64,000 bases of DNA, taken from the NCBI GenBank assembly GCA_034766995.1, contig CM068317.1:49562425-49626424 (forward strand), written 5' to 3'. The position numbers and the translations under genes were made by a program. Under the pieces are notes generated by a model that saw only the letters and a list, made by a program, of their open reading frames with translations, was not told the DNA's origin and did not search any database. Origin of the DNA: Acanthacorydalis orientalis. Taxonomy: Eukaryota; Arthropoda; Insecta; Megaloptera; Corydalidae. Every line of letters starts with the position of its first letter. The first letter of the stretch is position 1. Positions 34,255 to 45,179 of this stretch are shown here, piece by piece.

Positions 34255-34472
34255 ATCAGTTTTAGCTGTTTTAGTTAGCTGTTTTTCGGATGCCATCGCG
34301 TTCACTACCGTTTTGTGAGGTTATACCAACTGGTAGACAGAGAGATACATGGTGGATCTTAAATGTTAAGGTTGACACTTCAAAACCATAAAACGACAAA
34401 ATGATATTTTAGTTGAAAACAGAGTTGTGATTGATTCAATTTAAAGGCACAGAATCATTTTTTACAGCTAAT
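34255..34472 (-). mobile_element. mar-NA copy F, 5' part (minus strand)
   Basis: On the minus strand it starts TTAGCTGTAAAAAATGATTC, continues TGTGCCTTTAAATTGAATCA and the TGGTATAACCTCACAAAACG block, and reaches GATGGCATCCGAAAAACAGC (MASEKQ) near 34283. After that it ends within a short A/T-rich sequence. It has no catalytic or C-terminal part. Confidence 0.75.
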
Positions 34473-34501
34473 ACATTTCCGACTAGAAAAATGTATATAA
34501 A

Positions 34502-35154
34502 TTAAACTGCATGTTGTTTTGTACCAAAAAAAATCCACAGCCAATTTGCATTTTTCCCGTCCATGCAGGCATGTAAATAATTAACGTTTCGAATTCGACC
34601 CGGTGAAAAAAAATAAAAACACCAACGTGTGAAAACAGGATGCGGTGTTTCGGTCGACCGGTATAGATTTACAAGCCGCCAACGCAACTCCGGGAAACGC
34701 GACGAACGGACGATGCATCTGGTTCGATTCCCATACAGAATCGGCACAATAGTTCGACCGCGGATTGATACAACGCTCGGTGCAACGCATGTATATATAA
34801 AAATGAACATATGTGTACGCGTACGCGGGTTTCGAAGCAGGATACCGAGAACAAGTTCCAGTGAGCGAAACCGAGATCGACAGCGCGCGTTTCAAGTACG
34901 TAACGGTTGAGAATCGAACGGAGATACTGCCGGCTGTTTGTTCGACGATACTGGAACGCCGGAATTTTTTTCAAAGTGAATTAACGTGAAACGTTCCATG
35001 CTGAGTCTCTTTTTTTTTGGACGAACAAGTTTTTCTCCGATTCATTTTTTCCCCGTGAAATCCACTTCAGCGTTTTTTTTTCCTTTCACTTTGAATGTTA
35101 TGTCCTTTGAAGTATTATACTTCTATGAATGTATACATGAAGCCTCTCTTTACA
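34502..35154. other. CpG-richer stretch with overlapping open frames, no assigned gene
   Basis: 34.6-34.95 kb is open in four frames on both strands. This is base composition and not evidence of a gene. GGTTCGATTCC near 34731 resembles an RNA polymerase III B box but has no tRNA fold around it. Confidence 0.35.
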
Positions 35155-35190
35155 TGTATATATGTTATATATATATATGTATATATGTTT

Positions 35191-35229
<39 letters not shown>
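35155..35229. repeat. interrupted (TA)n microsatellite
   Basis: TA repeats with TATG and TTTATACA interruptions, followed by GGAGAGAGAATG. Confidence 0.9.
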
Positions 35230-35231
<2 letters not shown>

Positions 35232-36234
35232 AGAGAGAATGAAAAAGAGACAGTAAGCGAGTATAGATATGAACTTCGAATGTGAGTTTAAAGTGGCTAT
35301 TAAATTTGTTCATAGTACGAATGTAAGATATCAAAACGAGCTACATTCATATAATACACAGACACAAACATACAAAATCATGTTTATGTATATTTTACAT
35401 GAAAAACATTTCAAGCAAAAACGACGATCTTGTTTTTGATGAAAATCTCGAATTGAATTTGAAAGAAGAAATCGTACAAATAAAACAACATTTAAACAAT
35501 GAGATCCCGTGCTTAGTCGTAGCAATTTTTTTTAGTAGACTTGAAAAAATTCTAAACCGGATGCAGTCTTTCAATGTTCGCTGTTCTATTTTTATCAATT
35601 GATGATTTAGTATCTGTTTAGGTGTTGATCGTCACAGTGAACAGAACTTAAACAGGATTTTGAAAACTGAAAAACTGTCAAATGATTCATCACGTGAAGA
35701 TTGCCTTTTTTAGTCTCAGTTAATTTAAATTCTTTCAGGAGTCGCGAACGACCTGCTCGTCGCCAATAGAACAGCGTCGTTCTCTCCTATGATCTCCTCA
35801 TGTTCTTTCACTTCCATTTCTTTTACAAATCGTAAATTTTCGAAAATAAACTTTAACATTCCCTTCATTTCATGTTCGTATCCGCGAACAGCGAGATATT
35901 TATCAGTAAACTTCATAATTTGTCGAGTGAATTAAAGCGAGAGTTATATCGAACGATGGTGAAAATATTGCGGATGAATTACTAAATGCGAGAATCCATT
36001 AAATAAACAAACCAGAGGTATGAAAATACTTTACTAAATGTTATATAAATTGATATTAAAGGACATGCGAGCGACGTTCACGGCTTGTATTTAATTTCGC
36101 TCTTCCAGTTTAATCTTTTAAAGAACACAAACGTGGATAATGTTAATTATTTATATTCGACTTGATAAATTACACATTTTTCATAATAAGTATTTGGTAC
36201 AGCCGCATGTTAATCAAAAAAAGTACACACACTT

Positions 36235-36237
<3 letters not shown>
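35230..36237. other. no recognisable gene
   Basis: A 63-codon minus-strand frame at 35725-35916 has a protein-like composition and its own ATG after an in-frame stop. It has no recognised motif and is within the length expected by chance. Confidence 0.4.

Positions 36238-36297
<60 letters not shown>
36238..36297. repeat. (TA)n microsatellite
   Basis: About 58 bp of TA, followed within 80 bp by a (CA)n-rich stretch. Confidence 0.95.
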
Positions 36298-36301
<4 letters not shown>

Positions 36302-37369
36302 ACGAGTATATAGAATTGTAATAAAAAGAAAAGCAAACACACACACAGACACACACACTGGCACTCGATGCAGAGACCCGCACGGGCGAAAATATCTTTT
36401 CACGGTACGGTTTTTGTTCAGTACTTCGTGACAACGAAACGCGATCTCGCCATTTACTTGTTTTGTTTACAATTTTTTTTTAAGTAATTCAATTTATTTT
36501 CACGAATTTATTCGCACGTTCCGAGAGCACGTACCGTTTTTTACCCCCCGCTCATTTCTTTGATATTATTTGCCGTTAGGGCGACGGTACGTGTAAAACG
36601 AAATTTAATGGAAGAAAGCTGTTAATTTCTGACTCGAACATGGTTATAATTTTATATACATAAACATGTTCACACACACACACATATTTATATATAAACA
36701 TATATATAGAGGGAGAGAGAAAGAGAGAATAAAGTAAGCATCAATTGTGAATGCTTATAAATAACGTTATGTACACAGTTTGAAAGACCTTAGTTTTTTG
36801 CTTGAGAGTTACCCATTTTTTTCCTCGTCAGAGTTCTAAATTATATTCCGTTATTAAAAATGCAAGTTATGGTTGTCAACCTCTCAACTGTGTCGCCCTA
36901 TTTTAAAAGTGTGTACTTACATTATGTAGCGAAAATTAAGGGATGACGATAATACTAATCAAACACAGAGTACAGACAGCTGATGTAAAATTAAATTAAA
37001 TTATAGTGAAATGGCATTTGATCTTTTTGAAAAATCAATAATTTTGTTACTCAAATTCATCTTCATGCAAGTATACTCGTCATACGCAGCTAACAGGTTA
37101 AATAGATTACTTATTCTCAATTTCAAAGATCAATACTTTCCTCTTCGATTGATTGTTCATCATAGATCTGGGTGTTAGTGAGAACATTTCATTCAAAAAC
37201 ATTTCATTCAACATTTCATAAATAAATTCGTCGTTAATTTTACAAAACTGTCCAATAAATTATTATTGCTTTCGGAATCGATGCTCCGGAGCGACAATCA
37301 AAATAATCGATAATTGATTATTAGGTATTTTTTTAAAAATGTGGTTTTTGGGTAGAATAAAAAAATTAT

Positions 37370-38010
37370 TTGTGAAAACGATTCTCTACTTTAGACGAGT
37401 TTCCGGTCTAGAACATTCAAAAAATCGATTTTTTTTTTGATCTTTAGATTCTTCAATATTTGAAGATTGTGCATTGTCGAGAAAGATTTAAAATTTGAAA
37501 ATTTCAAGTGTTACAGTGGTTTAAGTAACGGCCGGCGCATGGGAAAAACTCTTGCAGTGGAAAACTTTAAACGGACTTTTCTCTAAGCATCATTTTTCAA
37601 ACTATTACCAAAAATATCTTAAAAACTAGTTGATCGATTTTTATAAATTAAAGAGAGAAGGTTTTCTCATGCAGTGAACCATTAATATTGTGAAATATTT
37701 TAAATTTTAAATTTTTTAAGCCGTTAAATATCACAAAACATGACAAAAATATGTATTTTGATTTTTAAATGTCATAACTTTTTTTAAAAATTTTTTTTTC
37801 AGTGTTAGCAGGTTTATTGCTAAGACAGTATTGTACTCTTTAAGAGTACATTCGATTTTTAAGTTTTAAATCAACAATTAAAGAGCAAGATGTCCCACTA
37901 TCGAAGGAGATTTCTGAACAGTTTGCTATAAAAACCAGCAGGACGTCATTTAACTTTAAAATAATGAAAACCGAAAATTATTTTGTAATCTCAAACAGAT
38001 GTTAATTTTA
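37370..38010 (+). repeat. dispersed noncoding repeat R, copy R3
   Basis: Begins near TTCCGGTCTAGAACATTCAA and has the GC box ACGGCCGGCGCATGGGAAAA near 37528. GCAGTGAACCATTAATATTG, TTTTTTAAGCCGTTAAATAT, TTGTACTCTTTAAGAGTACA, CGAAGGAGATTTCTGAACAG and ATAAAAACCAGCAGGACGTC follow. It has the same order and strand as R4, which starts about 1.14 kb downstream. Confidence 0.75.
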
Positions 38011-38489
38011 AAACAGTATACATAATGGACCAAATCGGTATAAATATCGAAACTAAATGTGAATTCCTTTTAAAAAGCAATCGTCCGCATTTCGTTTAAT
38101 GAAAATCCAACGCCCATTCAGCAAAAACAATTATATAAAATAATAAATATGTGATTTTCATAAATGAAAACATATTTTAAATGCCACACGTTTATAAATT
38201 ATTCAAAAGTTTATATTGGTTTGTGTAATTTGGAATTGTACACCGATCGATGTTTCATAAACATATAAATAAATAAATTAAATCGTACGGGAGACGCAGA
38301 TGTGTAATTGACAGATAAACAATAATTATATGAACAGTGGAATTGTTGTATTGTGTTAACGTTGTGTTTGATTTTTATATTATTTTAAAAACGGTCGTTC
38401 GATTTTAATGCATGATGAGTGGGATGAATGTGGCGATATTTCATTATTAAGAGTTTGCGTTCACAAATGAATATGAGGTTTTTCGGTGA

Positions 38490-39175
38490 GAGTGAAAAAA
38501 GTCATTTGTGAGAACGATGCTTTCCTTAAGAATAGTTTCCGGTCTAGAACATTCAAAAATTCGATTTTTTAATATTTCAAAAATGTGTATTTCCAAGAAA
38601 GTAAGCAGAACCGACATTTTCAAGAAAGTTTTAAAATTCGAGAAATTACAAACATTATAATGGTTTAAGCAATGGCCAGCGTATTGGAAAAACTCTTGAA
38701 AATCAATCGATTCACGTCAATTGTTTTCAAAATTAAAGAAAAAGATTTAGTCATAGAGTAAACTATTAATACTGTCGGATATTTTCAATTTTCAATTTTT
38801 TAAGCGGTCAAATAGCACAAAACTGGAAAAAATATGAAGTTCGACCTTAAAAGATCATAACTTCATGAAAAAATTTTTGTTTCATTTTTCAAAAGTTAAC
38901 TACCTTGAATATATTGTACTCTTTAAGAATACATTCAATTTTTATGTTTGAAATCAACACTTAATGAGTTAGACGTCCCAACGTCGAAGATTTCCCAGAG
39001 GTTCGCTACGAAAAGCAGTAGGAGACCATTTTGTTTTTAAAAAAATAAAAGCTGAAAATTATTTTTTAATCTCAAATAGATGTCCAATGAAATACAGGAA
39101 ACCACATAAAATTATCTCTTTTACATTCCTTTAGAAAAAAAATCTTAAAAATTAAAGTTTTTCGAATAGTGTTGA
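38490..39175 (+). repeat. dispersed noncoding repeat R, copy R4
   Basis: Shares TTTCCGGTCTAGAACATTCA, AAATTCGAGAAATTACAAAC, ATTTTCAATTTTTTAAGCGG, TTGTACTCTTTAAGAATACA and ACGTCGAAGATTTCCCAGAG with R1-R3. The GC box has decayed to ATGGCCAGCGTATTGG. It is in direct orientation relative to R3. Confidence 0.75.
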
Positions 39176-39407
39176 CCGAAAACTCGCTTCAATCGATAAA
39201 AAAATTTTTTTTTTTCTAACAGTCTTCAGTAAGAGACAAGAACAAAATAGATGAAAAGTGATAATTTTCTTCACAGCACATTTCTCAATCCGAAAACCAC
39301 ACGAGAAGTTTTCTGATCAAAACTATTCAATAAATATAATTTACAATTTTTTTTATTAGATCTGTGGAACGAATTTGGTTTTTAATAAAATTTAGTTTTA
39401 TTGGTGT

Positions 39408-39523
39408 TTAATCAACGATTTTATTGCCTCAAGCAGATATCTTTTTTGCAACGGAATTTCGAAACTTGCCCGAAAAATTGGTACGAGGTCATGGAATTCG
39501 ATGACAAGTATTTTGATAATTAA
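39408..39523 (+). pseudogene. mariner transposase C-terminal fragment
   Basis: One frame reads LINDFIASSRYLFCNGISKL and then ARK. After a one-base shift it reads WYEVMEFDDKYFDN and a stop. Together these give the usual mariner tail pattern (..W(I/L)xxFIAS..GI.KLP.KW..V...DGKYFDN). The upstream transposase is not present, so this is a truncated relic. It lies just downstream of repeat R4. Confidence 0.75.
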
Positions 39524-39669
39524 CCTGTATTTTTAATATTTTTGAAAATTGAGGGAAAATTTGTTAAAAAAATATTGAAACTTGAACACACACTCAAAAT
39601 TCGTAAAACCGACTTCAGTCAGCATTCTAAAGAATTAACGTATAAATTTAAATTGAAATATTTACAATA

Positions 39670-40350
39670 ATCGATATCTCAGAGCTGTACCGGTCGTCCT
39701 ATCGAAAAAAAAATATATTCAATGGAAAATCTCTGCCGGCACCGACGTCCTGATAACATAATAATAAGACCGAATAAATGAATACAAATTAAATACCGAT
39801 ACGTCGCCCGAAACCCGTCGAACGGCGCACAGTGTTTGTTCTCGGTCCGACATCGTAATATCTTAGCGTTATGGAAAACGGCACTAAAATCCAGTTTCGG
39901 CACGGGACGCACATCTGACATCTAATATCCGCGGATGATTGATTTCCAGATACGTCACGGGCTGAATAACAACGACGTGGCACGGGAGTGGACGGCAAGA
40001 GGGATTGAGAGTGGACGACGGAATGAAATATGGAGACGGAATGGCCGTCGTTCGCCGGACGACGTTACGACTTTTTTTTATTGTCGTCTTAAAAGATGAT
40101 TTCCTCTTTTGTATAACAACGGAGAGGACACGGTCGGAATATATGCGCGTAATTCGTTACGAAACCAGTTGTATGGAATGGAAAAAAAGGTACACTTTTG
40201 TAGTTTTTCTCTTCAGTTCCACAGAACGACTTTGTGTTTCATACCGGGTGACATTAATTCATACTTTTTCACATTGATTCTTTCGGATATCGTTCCAAAA
40301 AGTAATCAAGAATGGATTAGAGACCCGGTACAATATTTATCGATCTGTTG
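39670..40350. other. CpG-richer stretch with overlapping frames, no assigned gene
   Basis: Open frames on both strands (39.68-40.0 kb minus, 40.0-40.35 kb plus) have no recognised domain. The stretch is unique within the window. Confidence 0.35.
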
Positions 40351-40715
40351 AGACATTCAATAGTACGCATTCGTATCCACAAGAAGTGTTTAATTAAACT
40401 GACAAAAACAATATCATAAAATATCACTTGTTACTGTTACTGTTACAAGGCCGGCCTGTAAATTCGTACGCATTTGCCTCATATTTGGTAGAACAATGCG
40501 CTGTCATACATGTCTTAACTTGTTCTGAAATTCACACTCGGGTAGTCAATCTCCCATAGGTTATCATACAGAGAGGAGAGAAATAGAAATCCGAAACTAA
40601 TAGTAGGAAATATTTGTGATTCGTGCAGATTAATTAATTGAAAAGTGTTTTTTTTTTATAAAAAGAGAAATATGAATTTTCTTGTTCATTTCATCAATGT
40701 TTATGATTATTTTTC

Positions 40716-41145
40716 AGGCACTGCATATAAGGAGAACTGTGTGACTGCGTATCAAACGTGTCGTACACAAATAATGCATTCTTGTCGAATAAAAAAGATG
40801 AAGATTTATCGACTACGCGCACACGTTCTCCTGATACATCGCCGTATCGGAAAAACCGAAACAAAACGCGACAAATCGACGTCACCGAAAACACTAGCCG
40901 GTGATCTTAGACGTGATAAATTGTGTCCGAGCGACTGCGGCGAGCTCGTTCCCGAAATGAATTAGTGTCGTGCAGTCTGCAGGAGCCATCAGGGACGCCG
41001 GTCCGCCGTTATGGATCGACTGGGTGGCGAACGATACCGTTCGGACTGTCCGAAAGATGTTGATGATGTGCGCGCACCGAGCAGTTTTTCTTTCGCGTGA
41101 CCGCAAAAAGATTTTGCGTAGAGTCCACTGTCTATTAAATTTAAT
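40716..41145 (+). other. possible exon-like segment, unassigned
   Basis: After a pyrimidine-rich TTATTTTTCAG at 40709-40719 the plus strand is open to 40965. A second plus frame (40961-41144) reads AGAIRDAGPPLWIDWVANDT and on into VRTVRKMLMMCAHRAVFLSR, using many codons ending in G or C. The minus strand is open over the same DNA (SIHNGGPASLMAPADCTTLI). I do not recognise either product. The codon ending bias could reflect a real exon or just a GC-rich patch. Confidence 0.25.
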
Positions 41146-41388
41146 TTAACACCTGGTTTGTTTTATATTCGAGGGTCCTGATAGGTTTAGAATGTCGAAC
41201 AATCGATTTTTTTCATAAATCGATAGATTTGACTATGTAGAATAAGGCATTGAGAGAATTGAACTATGCATAATTTCAAAAATTGAAGGAGTTTTTCAAG
41301 AATTTCGCCCATAAACTTGTCTTTGAATTTGAAACGCGTTTTTCTCAAAACGGTTTTCTTCAACCCTGAAGTGTGATTCTCTTTCTCT

Positions 41389-41562
41389 ACTTTCTAAGAG
41401 ATATTTTGAAATTTTTGCTCTGTTCTCTTTCTGGTCTTCTGTTAAGACACAAAGAACAAACTCTTCATCAACACAACTCATACACAAAGCATTGATCAAA
41501 ATGTTTTGGTAGGACTCGTATGGATAATCTTGTTTCCTCTCTAACAGTCAGCAGCCGATTCA
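41389..41562 (-). pseudogene. mariner transposase fragment, minus strand
   Basis: One minus frame reads VNRLLTVREETRLSIRVLPK and then HFDQCF. Another reads CVLTEDQKENRAKISKYLLE. Together they correspond to the region between the second helix-turn-helix and the first catalytic Asp of mariner transposases (..RLTVREVAEE..LTEDQKENRV.IS..LL..). The flanking transposase is not recognisable. The DNA matches 42732-42914 in inverted orientation. Confidence 0.75.
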
Positions 41563-42159
41563 CATAGAGAAGTTCTTGAAAATTTAATTACATCTTCGAC
41601 AATTTTAGAAGCTGAAGTCTTATTCTATATATCATCATCTTTTATTAAAATGCTGCCTTTCTTAAAGATCGTGAATTACTAAAAACCAGTGGTTCGACTC
41701 AGAAAATGTTCCATAAAGACAGCTTTTCAAAACTAAAACCTTTCTCGTACAGTCTTTCTAATTTTTAAACGAATTTCCCACAGACGCTCGGCTCTTCAAT
41801 CAGTTCTGTGCAGATGTCTGTTCGAAAGGGTTAATGTATTCTCGATTTGAAATTAATTACACTTATTAGTTTTCCTTGTCTTCTCTATGAAATTACAAAC
41901 AAAAAAATATCTATTTCAGATCACAATTCTATACATTTTTTTTATCAAAATGTCTAATAATCAATCAATCAATTGATATTACCCTGAATTTTTGGTATAA
42001 GCTCGTCAGAAGGTAATTTCAATTATAAAATATATATCTTTTAATGAGAATTCGTTGAAAAAAATCTCACCAGACTACTATTCAATAATCTGTAACTAAT
42101 CGATTTTATTCAATACGAACATCTCATGAGAAAAAAACACACGCACACACACAAAGAAA

Positions 42160-42520
42160 GACAATTTTCGACAAGACACCGGACTTCGCAAAGCTCTCAC
42201 TCGACACATTAATTCCCTGCCAGACAGAAATAAAAACGTACAAAGCAGTTACACATGCACACACCGACTGTAATTAATGGAAGACGAACGTTTCTCGACG
42301 ATGATGATTAATATCTGTCGTGCGACGAGAACAAACAGAATTATACAGAGGAAAAAATGTTAACGAGCCGCGGACGTCAGCTCTCGATTCAGATCGAAAG
42401 TTTAATATGAAATCTGAATAATGTGCGACGGAGCGCGCGCTCCCTGCATTAATTGTCGAAATGTCTGTAGGATTAAGGTGCAGAGACGACGATTCGAAAA
42501 GGATGGATGACGGTCTTATC
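42160..42520. other. CpG-richer unique segment, no gene
   Basis: Contains ACTGTAATTAATGG, ATGATGATTAATATC and GCGCGCGC motifs between AT-rich flanks. It resembles the other candidate noncoding regulatory patches. Confidence 0.3.
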
Positions 42521-42731
42521 GGAGGAGGTTTTTTTTTAATATAAATTATGTCCGGTGAAGACGGATTAGCTTTTAAAATGATTTATCGATATTTTGATTG
42601 TGTAAATGGTTCAGACATGAGGATTGATTTTTTTAAATTAATATTTAGGTTACATTCTAGATTAGACCGTCTATTAAAAACTTGAACTGAGCACATTAGG
42701 TATAAAAATTAATTCAGTGCTCGTTGCGTTG

Positions 42732-42914
42732 TGGATCGGCTACTGACTGTTAGAGAGGTACAGGAGACAAACAGGAATATCCATACGAGTCTTGCCAAAA
42801 CATTTTGAGCAATGATTTGTATATTTCTGGCGGTACAGTTTGTTTTTCGTGTCCTGACAGAAGACCAGAAAGAGAACAGAGCAAAAATTTCAAAATATCT
42901 TTTAGAAAGCAGAG
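42732..42914 (+). pseudogene. mariner transposase fragment, plus strand
   Basis: RLLTVREVQETNRNIHTSLA is followed, after a stop and frame change, by VLTEDQKENRAKISKYLLES. It is the same portion of the same transposase type as 41389-41562 and inverted relative to it. The spacer of about 1.17 kb shows no transposase similarity. Confidence 0.75.
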
Positions 42915-43761
42915 CATGTATGGTTGTCCGAGCGGACTCACGAATTTTTTCTGTAGTCATTCACTCTACACTAAATACAGGGCAATTATTTTGCAGCACC
43001 TAGAGATTGTGTTTTGAGAGAGAAAATGAAATTCTTCAAAAATGAATCTCGTTCGCGCAATCTACATTTTCGAACCAGGAATACGATTTTTGACTTGAAT
43101 CAATCACATTCGTTCTGAGTAATCAATTAAACATCATTTTCTTTTTTAAACTAGTTTAATTTCTTCAATTGTAAACGATTAATTGCCTGTAAGTTAGATA
43201 CTTGCAATTACTGAAGTGTATAAAGTTGCATAGCATATAGGCGTTTTAATAATATACACTAAACGAAAAAGTATTGTTATAAAATTTTCAGAAATAAATA
43301 ACTGTAACTTCGATAGTCGGATATATTTTACATAAATATTTCGTTTATAGTTTTGAGCATGTATTGTTAGTCGATGGCTCGGAAAATATTATCAATTTTA
43401 ATTCGATTTGTATATATATATATATATATATATTCATATAACATAAAACTGATTTATTCTTTAAGTTTTCTCCTGAAAGAAGTTATACAACTCAAAATTG
43501 AGACGTACACTGGAATGAAAATAAAAAAAAAATAAAGAATAATAATATTAGTGGCAACTAAAACGGTTAGAAATGAGTAAAAATAGTATTCCTTGTCAGG
43601 AATTCTAAAAAATATCAAAAGCTGCTGTTGCGTGTAAAGTAACACTACCGACTTAGCGTGGCACTAAGGGAGGAGAACTCGACTCCTTCTTAAATTAAGG
43701 TAAAGAAGTCTGTTTTCGTGTTTCTGAGTTTTATTTTCGACAGTGAATACAAGGGTTACAA

Positions 43762-44130
43762 CTTAAAACTATTGTTGTGTTCTGGATACTAATTTGTTGA
43801 TTAACTAGCGACAACGACTTGCTGATGTCTTCATGGCTTCTGACTTATGACTTTGTGTATCGCATAGCGTGACCGGTTTATATATGATTTCGGGAGGTAC
43901 TCTAGACATGTTGTTTAATTTTCTTTGTCGTACTAATGTAAATAAATGCGAACGAATCAGACAATTAGTTTGAAATACAATAAATACAGAATAATGCATA
44001 TAACTTAATGGCCTGACCTTTTGAATAAAGTCAGGGTATTCCACACCTCTGAATAAATTAATTTTGGAAAACTGGACTTGCTCTGTCGATAATGTGATTT
44101 TAATAGATAAACAAACAGACGAATTTATAT
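43762..44130. repeat. dispersed repeat L, copy 1 (short form)
   Basis: AAAACTATTGTTGTGTTC, GTCTTCATGGCTTCTGACTT, GGTTTATATATGATTTCGG, ACAATAAATACAGAATAATG, ACTTAATGGCCTGACC and AATAATGTGATTTTAATAGA-like words all recur in the same order at 59.74-60.69 kb. The element type is unknown. A solo LTR or a DNA-element remnant are possible. Confidence 0.65.
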
Positions 44131-44379
44131 AATTATCAGTCTCCAACAGCTTCAAAAATGTGAAACTGATCAGACAGTAAATAAAAAATAAATATAAACT
44201 AGATAAATGTCATCGAGAAATGAAATTCACTGAAATACTTTAACGTTTCCTCTATCTACTTTGCGTTACAAAAAAATATTTAATACTTGTGTAAGCTCGT
44301 GTGTTGCAAGTAATGTTATCAGATATAAAAGAAGAGGCCAATTCCCAACTGGCGATATGTGTTTAATCCATATAAACTT

Positions 44380-44780
44380 CGTGGTGACTGCGCTCTGCGG
44401 CAACGGCCCGAACATCTCAAACCGATCGCCGACACGTCTCCCCTTCAAACACATCCGAACTTTTTAAACGTCGCCTTCGATATATTAAGAAGGAACTTCT
44501 CCGTTGTCTCCTTTGTTCCCGCTAAACGAGATAGCAGATGGCGACCGACCGTTCCCCCGTGTCCCGTATGTTGTCTATAACGTAACGTACGAGTTAGAAC
44601 GTGTAAACATACACGGGACGACTGACGTCCTCCCGTGTATACAGCTCCGTCTTCTTCTCGCATCTGCCGTTGTCTTTTCATCCGTAGACGAAACATCACG
44701 GTTTTCTATTACCGTCTACGACACCTCCGAGGTTCGGACCGGTTTCGTACGCGGTCTCTCGCACGAAATTCGAATTGTTA
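44380..44780. promoter_or_regulatory. CpG-rich unique segment
   Basis: GC-rich stretch open in five or more frames on both strands, so no frame is credible as a gene. No domain motif was seen. Candidate regulatory DNA. Confidence 0.3.
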
Positions 44781-45179
44781 TCGTTAGTTAGGGAATAAAT
44801 ATAAAATTGAATGCGTTTACGGCATCGAACATTCCCGATGATAAATAAATAAAACGGCACGTGTGCGCGTCGCAACGTCCGACGAGGGGACGGTCCGTCT
44901 TCGAGAACAGAAGCGAAACAGACTTTTCACGAACAAACATTTACATTCGTAGCACAGGTAAGTCCAATTATCGTCGAAGTTTGACAGCGAGAACACGAAT
45001 TCACGGACTAAAAATAAATTCGTTCTGTACAGATTCCCCGCAGACAGATACTAGGTGTACGGAAATTTATCGCCTTATTTGTTTTGCTTACAACTATTCT
45101 ATTTTCATCTCTTCTGGCATTTTCTTTCGAGATTATTAAAGAGTAACTCAAACAGTTTCACAATTGATAATACTACTAA

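Noticed and set aside
34720..34760. B-box-like GGTTCGATTCC
   Set aside because: Surrounding sequence does not fold as a tRNA, and no A box at suitable distance.
35725..35916. 63-codon minus frame with protein-like composition
   Set aside because: Frames of this length are expected by chance in 64 kb, and no family match or exon structure is visible. Kept only as a note.
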